Assembly (NCBI GenBank): GCA_021161165.1
Contig: JAGHBF010000154.1
Coordinates: forward strand, 1 to 18,586
DNA: 18,586 nt
Direction of reading: 5' to 3'
From: Candidatus Aminicenantota bacterium
GTDB taxonomy: Bacteria; Acidobacteriota; Aminicenantia; S016-38
Shown here: in pieces, positions 8,487 to 15,292 of the stretch
How the letters are laid out: every line of letters begins with the position of its first letter
Position numbering within the stretch: the stretch's first letter is position 1
Notes under the pieces: model-generated
Databases searched by the model: none
The model's input: the letters and a program-made list of their open reading frames with translations, nothing else
What the model was told of the DNA's origin: nothing
Translations under genes and position numbers: made by a program

Positions 8487-8503
8487 GAGGTGGGAACCTC
8501 TTT
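8487..8503 (+). terminator. Possible weak intrinsic terminator after the acyl-CoA synthetase gene
   Basis: GAGGT (8487-8491) pairs with ACCTC (8496-8500) around a GGGA loop, followed by only three T residues. The stem is short and the T-run is poor, so this is tentative. It lies just before the mscS promoter, where a terminator would be expected. Confidence 0.3.
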
Positions 8504-8507
8504 AAGC

Positions 8508-8536
8508 TTGACCTTAATGCTCCGGTAATTTAGAAT
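8508..8536 (+). promoter_or_regulatory. Strong predicted promoter of the mscS-purSQL operon, leaderless
   Basis: TTGACC (8508-8513), a 17-nt spacer and TAGAAT (8531-8536) match the sigma-70 consensus at 5/6 in each box. The -10 box ends 6 nt before the mscS ATG at 8543, so the predicted first nucleotide is the A of the start codon. This is the best promoter match in the window. Confidence 0.65.
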
Positions 8537-8542
8537 TTCTTT

Positions 8543-9574
8543 ATGAATTACAAACAGTGGTTATTTTTTCTCCTGATATTTCTTGGACTTTCTGTTGCAG
8601 GGATAGCCCTTGTAAAACTTATAATCAGGATAATAACCGGATTTTCAAAAAAGACCAAAACTAAACTTGATGACCTGGTTACACATGCCCTTAAGAGTCC
8701 TCTTAGCCTTGCTGCTGTAGTAATCGCTGCTTATATATCCATTTATCTTGTAAAAATTCCTGCTAAGTACCTCAAGGTAATAGATGGGGCTCTTTTCGTT
8801 CTCACTGTTCTTCTTGCTGCGATGGCTATAAACAATGTGTTTAAAGCCATACTTAGCTGGGTCCAGGAATCTTCGCAGAAGAAGGAGTTTCTGAGAAGAT
8901 TTCTTCCTCTTGTGGATATAGGAGGGAAAATTTTCTTATGGACTGCTGCAGTTATGATAATTCTTAAAAGGTTCAATTATGATATATCTTCACTCATCGT
9001 TTCCATGGGAGTGGGTTCTCTGGCCATAGGACTTGCAGCTCAGGATACTCTTGCAAACATGTTTGGTGGACTTATGATACTTTTTGACCAACCCTTCAGA
9101 GTGGGAGACAGAATAAAGCTTGAAAACGGTGAATTTGGCGATGTTCTGGAGATCGGACTTCGTTCAACTAAAATAAAAACAGTTGAAAACTATGTCCTGG
9201 TAGTACCCAATTCTCAACTTATAAAAAGTAAAGTTTTGAATTATTATCTTCCTGAAAGAAGTAGCGTTGGAAAAATTACAGTTGGTGTATCATACGATTC
9301 AGACCCACAGAAAGTTAAGGAAATCCTTATAAAATCAGCTCTTGAAGTAGATGAGGTTATGAGGGATCCCGCCCCATCAGCTTTCTTTACAGAATTTGGG
9401 GATTTTTTCCTTAATTTCCTTCTGGTTTACTGGGTGGATGATCCCAAGAAGGTTTTCGCCACTAAAGATAAAATCAATATGAGGATAATGGAAAACTTCC
9501 AGAAAGAAGGGATTGAAATTCCTTATCCCATACAAACCATATACTTAAGGAGAAAAAATGAGAGCAAAAATTGA
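8543..9574 (+). CDS. Small-conductance mechanosensitive channel, MscS family
   Basis: This 343-residue inner-membrane protein is predicted to open under membrane tension and release solutes after osmotic down-shock. Hydrophobic segments lie at about residues 5-30, 54-72, 82-104 and 127-143. They precede the pore helix region (about 150-180), whose SLAIGLAAQDTLANMFGG carries the small-residue packing typical of MscS TM3. The cytoplasmic beta domain follows with PFRVGDRI, the G-x-F-GDV turn, and VPNSQL at about 222-227; the C-terminal alpha/beta domain runs to the end. It is longer than minimal MscS because of extra N-terminal helices. The gene has no Shine-Dalgarno, and its ATG lies at the predicted transcription start. 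The purS start lies inside its 3' end (17-nt overlap), so it heads a purine synthesis operon, an odd pairing. Confidence 0.92.
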   Translation: MNYKQWLFFLLIFLGLSVAGIALVKLIIRIITGFSKKTKTKLDDLVTHALKSPLSLAAVVIAAYISIYLVKIPAKYLKVIDGALFVLTVLLAAMAINNVFKAILSWVQESSQKKEFLRRFLPLVDIGGKIFLWTAAVMIILKRFNYDISSLIVSMGVGSLAIGLAAQDTLANMFGGLMILFDQPFRVGDRIKLENGEFGDVLEIGLRSTKIKTVENYVLVVPNSQLIKSKVLNYYLPERSSVGKITVGVSYDSDPQKVKEILIKSALEVDEVMRDPAPSAFFTEFGDFFLNFLLVYWVDDPKKVFATKDKINMRIMENFQKEGIEIPYPIQTIYLRRKNESKN

Positions 9575-9791
9575 AGTCTTCCTTAAATCAGGTGTCCTTG
9601 ACCCCCAGGGGGAAACAATAAAAAGGGCCCTTCATACCCTTGGGTATGAATCAATAAAGGATGTAAGGCAGGGTAAAGTTTTTTATATTGAAATAGAGGA
9701 TGATAACCCTGAAAAGACAATTGAAGAAATAGCGCGGAAGGTTCTTGCAAACCCGGTTATAGAGGATTTTAAATGGGAAATAGAAAAGTAA
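9558..9791 (+). CDS. purS: Phosphoribosylformylglycinamidine synthase subunit PurS
   Basis: This small protein of 77 residues is the normal size for PurS. PurS dimers bridge PurQ and PurL in the FGAM synthase complex, which converts FGAR, glutamine and ATP to FGAM in purine synthesis. The features seen are the family's opening strand with K-G-LDPQGETI, the following AL--LGYE-I-DVR-GK segment, and an acidic strand before the final VIEDF helix/strand. The start is set by AAGGAG at 9547-9552, 5 nt before the ATG. It begins 17 nt inside mscS and ends 19 nt inside purQ, so translation is likely coupled on both sides. Confidence 0.93.
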   Translation: MRAKIEVFLKSGVLDPQGETIKRALHTLGYESIKDVRQGKVFYIEIEDDNPEKTIEEIARKVLANPVIEDFKWEIEK

Positions 9792-10456
9792 AATTCGGAG
9801 TTGTCGTCTACCCTGGCACAAATTGTGATAGGGATACATATCATGTGATAAAAGAAGTAGCTGAAGAAGAGGCGCAGTATTTATGGTATAAAGATACCGA
9901 CCTTAAAGGCTCACAGGTGGTGATTCTTCCAGGAGGGTTTTCTTATGGGGATTACCTTAGAAGTGGAGCTATAGCAAGGTTTTCTCCCATAATGAAGGCG
10001 ATAAGGGAATTTGCGGAGAACGGTGGGCTTGTGCTTGGCATTTGTAATGGTTTTCAGATTCTGCTCGAGGCTGGCCTTCTGCCAGGTGCAATGCTCAGAA
10101 ATAGGGGACTTAGATTTATATGCCGTTTTGTTGATCTGACAGTGGAAAATGATGAAACTCCCTTTACACTCCTTTATAAAAGGGGAGAAAAATTGAGAAT
10201 TCCTATCGCTCATATTGACGGTAATTATTTCGCAACTCCTGAAGTGATGGCAGAACTTGAAAAAAGAAAGGGGATAATTTTCAGATATGTGAACAATCCG
10301 AATGGGTCATTGCACGATACTGCGGGAATAATAAATTCCCGGGGGAATGTGCTGGGCTTGATGCCACATCCAGAGAGGGCCTCAGAGGCTCTTGTTGGTT
10401 CAACCGACGGCCTCAGGATGTTTCTTTCAGCTGCTAAATTTGTGAGGGAATCATGA
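9773..10456 (+). CDS. purQ: Phosphoribosylformylglycinamidine synthase subunit PurQ (glutaminase)
   Basis: This 227-residue class I glutamine amidotransferase supplies ammonia from glutamine to PurL. The N-terminal VVVYPGTNCDRD is the PurQ signature. LPGGFSYGDYLR is at about 52-63, forming the oxyanion region. The nucleophile is Cys91 in GICNGFQ, and the catalytic pair His199/Glu201 lies in MPHPER. All three triad residues are present, so the subunit should be active. The length matches stand-alone PurQ. AGAGGA at 9761-9766 lies 6 nt before the ATG. The gene overlaps purS by 19 nt and purL by 4 nt (ATGA), which favours fixed subunit ratios. Confidence 0.96.
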   Translation: MGNRKVKFGVVVYPGTNCDRDTYHVIKEVAEEEAQYLWYKDTDLKGSQVVILPGGFSYGDYLRSGAIARFSPIMKAIREFAENGGLVLGICNGFQILLEAGLLPGAMLRNRGLRFICRFVDLTVENDETPFTLLYKRGEKLRIPIAHIDGNYFATPEVMAELEKRKGIIFRYVNNPNGSLHDTAGIINSRGNVLGLMPHPERASEALVGSTDGLRMFLSAAKFVRES

Positions 10457-12615
10457 TAGATAAAAAGCTTCTTGAAGAACACAATCTTTCTGAAGAAGAG
10501 TACACAAAAATAAAAGACATCCTTGGAAGAGAGCCGAATTTGGTGGAGCTGGGCCTTTTTTCTGTGATGTGGTCAGAACACTGCTCTTATAAAAGTTCTA
10601 GAATTCATCTTGCCAAACTTCCTACAAAAGGGAAATACCTGATTCAGGGACCTGGAGAAAATGCAGGAGTTGTGAAAGCTGATGGTAAGGCTGTGGTGTT
10701 TAAGGTTGAATCTCACAATCACCCTTCCTTTGTTGAGCCTTACCAGGGAGCAGCAACAGGTGTTGGGGGAATATTGAGGGATGTTTTTACAATGGGGGCA
10801 AGGCCCGTAGCTCTTCTTGATTCCCTGCATTTTGGACCCCTTTCGAAGCCTGCAAACAGAGCAATAATGGAGGGAGTGGTATCTGGTATAGCTGGTTATG
10901 GAAATCCTGTGGGTGTCCCCACTGTTGGAGGAGAAGTTGATTTTGAGGAGGAATTTTCCCACAATCCATTGGTTAATGTAATGTGCGTTGGTCTGACTGA
11001 AAGGGACAGAATTTTTTATGCAAGGGCAGGAGAACCCGGACTTTCCCTTATTTATGCAGGTGCTCCTACGGGGAGAGATGGGATTCACGGTGCTACAATG
11101 GCATCTGCTGAGTTCGGCGCTGAAACAGAGCATAAAAAGGTAAATGTTCAGGTAGGAGACCCATTTAGGGAGAAACTACTCCTTGAGGCTACCCTGGAAG
11201 TTATGGAAAAGGACCTCATAGTTGGGATTCAAGACATGGGGGCTGCTGGTTTAACTTCTTCTTCATCTGAAATGGCATCGAAGAGCGGAGTGGGTGTGGA
11301 GCTTTACCTTGATAATGTGCCACTGCGTGAGGAAGGGATGACTCCCTATGAGATTCTCCTTTCTGAATCCCAGGAAAGAATGCTAATGGTAGCAAAGAAA
11401 GGAAAAGAGGGTGAGATAAAATCAATTTTCGATAAATGGGGAATAGATTCAAGAGTTGTGGGAAAAACAACAGATGATAAAAGATTCAGGGCTATATGGA
11501 AGGGGAAAATTGTAGCAGACATTCCTGTGGATTCTCTTGCGGGGGATTCTCCAAGATACAACAGGCCTTATGTCATTCCTGAAAAGGACGAAAGGCTTGA
11601 AGATAAATGGCTGGAAAATAGAGATTGGGGACAGGTGCTTAAAAAAATTTTAAACAGTGAACATATGGCCTCCCGTCACTGGGTATACGAACAGTATGAC
11701 CATATGGTACAGATAAATACAGTTTTGCTTCCAGGACTTGGACCGGCAGTACTGAGAATTAAGGGTAAAACTTCAGGAATAGCTCTTACAATAGATGCTA
11801 ATCCTGCCTGGGGTCGTTCTGATCCGAAAAAAGGAGCAATCCTCACTGTGGCAGAGGCTTTTAGAAATCTCGCCACTGTAGGTGCCGAACCTCTGGGTAT
11901 AACAAACTGTCTCAATTTTGGAAATCCGGAAAAACCCGAAATAATGGGCCAATTTGTGGAGACTGTTGAAGGAATGAAAGAAGCGCTTGAATTTTTTGGT
12001 GTTCCTGTAACGGGTGGGAATGTGAGTTTTTACAATGAGACTGAGGGAAAGGCTATTCCACCGACTGTAACCATAGGAGCTGTAGGCCTTATCCCTGACC
12101 TTTCTGTTTTACCACGGCCCGAGAAAGTAAAAGAAGGGGACTGGATTTACCTTCTTGGATGGACAAAGAGGGACATAGGTTCATCTGTGTATTTGAAAGT
12201 AATTCACAACGAAAGGGGTGGAAAGGTTCCAGATATAAACCTTGAAAATGAAAAAAGCCTTCAGGGTGAAATAATAAGACTGGTAAGGGAGGGTAAAGTT
12301 TCTTTTGCCTTTGACCTTTCTCCGGGGGGATTACTCCCTAATCTCTCCGAAGCTCTGTTTTCAATTGGGAAAGGCGCAACTTTAAGGGTAGAGACAGATC
12401 TGGAGGAGGTTTTTTATCTGTTTGGAGAGAGTCCGTCCAGAGCAATTATTATCTCTCCTTACAGGATCTCCGCAAAAGTTCCGGTTTTAAAAATAGGACA
12501 GATAAGGGGAGATGAACTTATTGTTTATTTAAACGGAAAGAAAATCCTTCAGGAACCCCTGAATACCATTAAAAAAGGCTGGGCAACATATTTTAACAGG
12601 CTGTTTGACAGGTAG
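10453..12615 (+). CDS. purL: Phosphoribosylformylglycinamidine synthase subunit PurL
   Basis: This 720-residue protein is the small (PurS/PurQ-dependent) form of FGAM synthase, cytosolic, using ATP to amidate FGAR with ammonia channelled from PurQ. Near the N-terminus is MWSEHCSYKSSR, with the likely catalytic His43. Next comes the nucleotide-binding ESHNHPS (86-92) followed by AATGVGGILRD. The two AIRS-like halves are visible: PTVGGEVDF and IQDMGAAGLTSSSSEMA in the first half, VTGGNVSFYNET and FDLSPGGL in the second. The length agrees with bacterial small PurL. The start shares an ATGA with the purQ stop, with GAGG about 5 nt before it. It is the last gene of the mscS-purSQL operon; the minus-strand SelB-like gene ends 22 nt further on. 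No other pur gene is in the window. Confidence 0.96.
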   Translation: MIDKKLLEEHNLSEEEYTKIKDILGREPNLVELGLFSVMWSEHCSYKSSRIHLAKLPTKGKYLIQGPGENAGVVKADGKAVVFKVESHNHPSFVEPYQGAATGVGGILRDVFTMGARPVALLDSLHFGPLSKPANRAIMEGVVSGIAGYGNPVGVPTVGGEVDFEEEFSHNPLVNVMCVGLTERDRIFYARAGEPGLSLIYAGAPTGRDGIHGATMASAEFGAETEHKKVNVQVGDPFREKLLLEATLEVMEKDLIVGIQDMGAAGLTSSSSEMASKSGVGVELYLDNVPLREEGMTPYEILLSESQERMLMVAKKGKEGEIKSIFDKWGIDSRVVGKTTDDKRFRAIWKGKIVADIPVDSLAGDSPRYNRPYVIPEKDERLEDKWLENRDWGQVLKKILNSEHMASRHWVYEQYDHMVQINTVLLPGLGPAVLRIKGKTSGIALTIDANPAWGRSDPKKGAILTVAEAFRNLATVGAEPLGITNCLNFGNPEKPEIMGQFVETVEGMKEALEFFGVPVTGGNVSFYNETEGKAIPPTVTIGAVGLIPDLSVLPRPEKVKEGDWIYLLGWTKRDIGSSVYLKVIHNERGGKVPDINLENEKSLQGEIIRLVREGKVSFAFDLSPGGLLPNLSEALFSIGKGATLRVETDLEEVFYLFGESPSRAIIISPYRISAKVPVLKIGQIRGDELIVYLNGKKILQEPLNTIKKGWATYFNRLFDR

Positions 12616-12637
12616 AAGTTTTGAAATAAACAATGGG
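12616..12637. other. Convergent junction between purL and the SelB-like gene
   Basis: Two operons end tail to tail with only 22 nt between their stop codons. I see no hairpin with a T-tract on either strand, so factor-dependent termination or overlapping 3' ends are likely. Confidence 0.6.
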
Positions 12638-14047
12638 CTAAATCAATACTTTTCTATGGGAATTTTCCCTTTTTGTTATCCCCAATGAATCAAGGAGCTC
12701 AAGCAATGGAATAGCGTATTTTCTTGATAGGGAAGTCATTTTTTTAAATTCCTGAACTGTCAGAGTTTTTTTACCTTTGATTCTTTTCTTCAGTTCTTCC
12801 ACAAAATCACTGTGGACAAGAAATCCTCCAGTGAAGTATATTTTTCCTTCCTGTATTAATTTTGAAATGATCTGCTCGGCCATTCTTCTGCTCTTTAAGT
12901 CCTTTAGCATTTTCCCCAGGTCTATTATTTCAGACCTTATCATGCCCTCAATTATCTCCTCCATTTCTTGGATTTTTCTTTCATTTTCAGGAACGAAATC
13001 TTTAAGACTGACAGTGTTTCCCCTGAGCTTCAACTTTCCCATAGAAATACCTCTTGAAAGGGCAGCATTGAAGATATCCTTCCCGACTTTAATTTTTTCC
13101 CTTAGTTTTTCCTTTTCCATGCCCATGAGTTCAGGTTTTGCTCTATGAAAGGGCCGGAGTTTATCCTCCATCTTTTTTATGATTCCATCCAATCCGTCCT
13201 TGCTTACGGCGAAAATCGGTGAAAATGAGATTATGCGGATAAGGTCTTCTTTTTGGAGCTTTAAGACCAATTCCTCAATGTAATGTTCTCTCCATCCTGT
13301 CTGGGCTGTAATTTCAGGTGTCCGGGAAGGATTCTTGAGAAAGTAAAGCAATGTTTCTTCATCGTCTGCCAGGGAGATGGGTTTTTCCTTCTGGTCCCTT
13401 CTAATTCTCAGAACCTGGCCACACCAGAAGTCACTGTTTTTTTTTAGTATGAATTTTTCACCTCTGAAGATTATGAAGGGATTGGTGAGTTTGAGAATTT
13501 TTCCTTTCCTTACAGTTTCTAGGGTTGCATTTGTTGAAAATCCATTACTGTAGAATCTGTATTCACCTGAGGGAGCATCTGTTTCCACATCGAAATAATG
13601 GGTGAGATCAAGTTCTTCCCCTAACAGGACTTCGCCCTTTTTAAAGAACAATTTTTCGAAGAAATCCAGTTTTAGAATCTGAAACACCCCTATGTTTTCC
13701 ATTGAAATTTTGCCGAAGGCTATTCCCTTAATTCTTATCCAGGTTTTCCTTAAAGGTGAATAAAGGCTTTTTTTTACTCTGATTCTCCCCCATTTTTTTA
13801 TGAAATAACCTTCACCAATGGAGATAAGGTATGGAACAAATACGTTTTTCCAGGGAAATTCTCCATCCTTGCAGATGTGAACTAACCCGCATTTATTCAG
13901 GATTTCTTTCTTTGATTCTCCTCTGTAAAAAGGAGTTACATTGAACCATGGAAGTTTTCCTCTAATAATGCCTATTCTTTTGTCATCCTCTATATTTTGT
14001 TCAAACGAGAATTTATCAGAGTATTCGTAAATGAGAATATCCTTCAT
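12638..14047 (-). CDS. SelB-like protein lacking the GTPase domain (EF-Tu-like domains II/III plus winged helices)
   Basis: This 469-residue protein aligns by eye with elongation factor SelB from its second domain onward. Residues 78-143 resemble domain II: GYFIKKWGRIRV matches the usual VFTIKGFGTVV, and WIRIKGIAFGK the usual RVRGIQVHG-K, and KKGEVL closes it. Residues 145-216 resemble domain III (LTNPFIIFRGEKFILK, then WCGQVLRI in place of IGGG-VLD). Residues 225-469 are the winged-helix RNA-binding region, with FHRAKPELMGMEKEKLR (300-316) and the near-invariant SRKYAIPLLELLDSLGITKR (441-460). The first ~75 residues have no P-loop, DxxG or NKxD motif, so GTP binding is not expected; full SelB has about 170 residues there. 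The ATG shares ATGA with the pgi stop and has AAGGA 7 nt upstream, so no room exists for a lost G domain. Function is unknown: perhaps an RNA-binding regulator or half of a split SelB. Confidence 0.75.
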   Translation of the reverse strand: MKDILIYEYSDKFSFEQNIEDDKRIGIIRGKLPWFNVTPFYRGESKKEILNKCGLVHICKDGEFPWKNVFVPYLISIGEGYFIKKWGRIRVKKSLYSPLRKTWIRIKGIAFGKISMENIGVFQILKLDFFEKLFFKKGEVLLGEELDLTHYFDVETDAPSGEYRFYSNGFSTNATLETVRKGKILKLTNPFIIFRGEKFILKKNSDFWCGQVLRIRRDQKEKPISLADDEETLLYFLKNPSRTPEITAQTGWREHYIEELVLKLQKEDLIRIISFSPIFAVSKDGLDGIIKKMEDKLRPFHRAKPELMGMEKEKLREKIKVGKDIFNAALSRGISMGKLKLRGNTVSLKDFVPENERKIQEMEEIIEGMIRSEIIDLGKMLKDLKSRRMAEQIISKLIQEGKIYFTGGFLVHSDFVEELKKRIKGKKTLTVQEFKKMTSLSRKYAIPLLELLDSLGITKRENSHRKVLI

Positions 14048-15273
14048 GTGGTTTTCCTTTTTCCTCTTTCTCTTTTCCCTGTAATCATTTCCCTTGCTAT
14101 TTTCTTCATTCTTTCCACACCTGGCTGATTAAATGGTTCTATTTTTGCCATTCGTGAGATGAACCATATCTGTGCTTCCATTATAGTGATAAACTGTCCC
14201 AGACATCTTTCATTTATTGCTGGTATAACGAAGGAGATTGTCCTTCTTCCCGACTCTGACAGAGCAATTTCTGTGGAGTCTCCCATGGCTGAGAAAATTT
14301 CAGAAAGTTTTTTCCCGGAAAAGTCCGTTTTAAGTTGAGGTATTTGAGGGACTAAAAAGTCATGCCTGTAATTTTTTAGCTTCCAGAAGGTATATACTTT
14401 GTCATCCGGACCATCAAGGTAAAGTTGAAGCTTAGAGTGCTGGTCCACAGTGCCAAGGTCTAAAACAGGAGTCTGTCCCCATCCGTTTTTCCCGAGACTC
14501 TCACTGAGGAGCTGTCTGTACCAGAAACCCATATAATACAGATGCTCACTGTATACAAGAATAACCTGAATTGGTTTTCCGCGGGTATAAGAGTTGTATA
14601 GAAAACTGGCCGACAATAGAGCCGGATTTTTATTTGCTTCCAGAGAGGCAATTTTTATACCTTCCTTTCCTCCATCCAGAAGGTTTTCGATATTAACTCC
14701 AAGAAGATAAAGCGGAACCAGCCCAACGGGGGAAAGCACGGAAAATCTCCCTCCAAGGTAGGGGGGTACTGGAAATGAGAGAAAACCCTCCCTTTCTGCC
14801 ATTTCTCTAAGTTTTCCCTTTTGTGGGTCGGTTATTATTATAAATCTTTCCTTTTTCCTGCCCGATGTTTCAAAAAGAATTGAAAAATTTATGAGTGTTT
14901 CCGTGGTTCCTCCTGATTTGGAAATGACCACAAAAACCGTTTTATCAGGTTCTATAAGCTCCAGCAGTTCTGATATTCTTTCAGGGTCAATATTATCGAA
15001 AAAAAATACCCTTTTACCCCGGGAATTAAAAGAAATTGGTTTTAGCGCTCTGGATACTGCTTCAGCTCCAAGAGAGCTTCCTCCTATTCCAGCTATTACC
15101 AGGTTTTCAGGGGCCATCCCATTAAGCTTTTTCTTGATTATTTCAATCCAGGGTTCATTTAGGGTCTTTACAAATGGAAGAGCGTCTTTTACTTTCAGAA
15201 ATTCTTCAAGATACAATTCAAGACCTTCAGGTTCAATACCAGCATATGTATAATCAAGGATAATTTTTTCCAT
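14044..15273 (-). CDS. pgi: Glucose-6-phosphate isomerase
   Basis: This 409-residue cytosolic enzyme is predicted to interconvert glucose-6-phosphate and fructose-6-phosphate in glycolysis and gluconeogenesis. The SIS-fold phosphate-binding motifs are GIGGSSLGAEAV (63-73) and SKSGGTTETL (118-127). The family signature GGRFSVLSPVGL is at 174-185. Likely catalytic residues are Glu258 in LLSESLGK, His279 in DQHS and Lys390 in QPGVERMK. It is shorter than the ~550-residue E. coli enzyme but the right size for the compact bacterial type. The C-terminus is a basic tail. An in-frame TAA lies just before the ATG, so no longer form is possible. The gene starts 19 nt after rnr and overlaps the SelB-like gene by 4 nt. 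It has no well-spaced Shine-Dalgarno (see the -10-like element upstream). Confidence 0.95.
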   Translation of the reverse strand: MEKIILDYTYAGIEPEGLELYLEEFLKVKDALPFVKTLNEPWIEIIKKKLNGMAPENLVIAGIGGSSLGAEAVSRALKPISFNSRGKRVFFFDNIDPERISELLELIEPDKTVFVVISKSGGTTETLINFSILFETSGRKKERFIIITDPQKGKLREMAEREGFLSFPVPPYLGGRFSVLSPVGLVPLYLLGVNIENLLDGGKEGIKIASLEANKNPALLSASFLYNSYTRGKPIQVILVYSEHLYYMGFWYRQLLSESLGKNGWGQTPVLDLGTVDQHSKLQLYLDGPDDKVYTFWKLKNYRHDFLVPQIPQLKTDFSGKKLSEIFSAMGDSTEIALSESGRRTISFVIPAINERCLGQFITIMEAQIWFISRMAKIEPFNQPGVERMKKIAREMITGKRERGKRKTT

Positions 15274-15276
15274 AAA

Positions 15277-15282
15277 ATTATA
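15277..15282 (-). promoter_or_regulatory. -10-like element just upstream of pgi
   Basis: On the minus strand TATAAT ends 3 nt before the pgi ATG, and an overlapping TAATAT ends 6 nt before it. No clear -35 box is found at 16-18 nt. The nearest Shine-Dalgarno-like AAAGGA is about 15 nt from the ATG, too far to be good. An internal leaderless promoter is possible, but AT-rich chance is a real alternative. Confidence 0.25.
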
Positions 15283-15292
15283 TTACCATCCT

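Noticed and set aside
10573..11133. Long minus-strand open frame of 186 codons opposite purL
   Set aside because: It lies wholly inside purL, shows no family motif, is rich in Cys/Ser/His in a low-complexity manner and has no Shine-Dalgarno; it is a frame shadow.
12777..13148. Plus-strand open frames opposite the SelB-like gene, pgi and rnr (also 14891-15253, 15548-15871, 16772-17185)
   Set aside because: All are antisense to well-supported genes, with Phe/Ser-rich composition that mirrors Lys/Glu-rich coding DNA.
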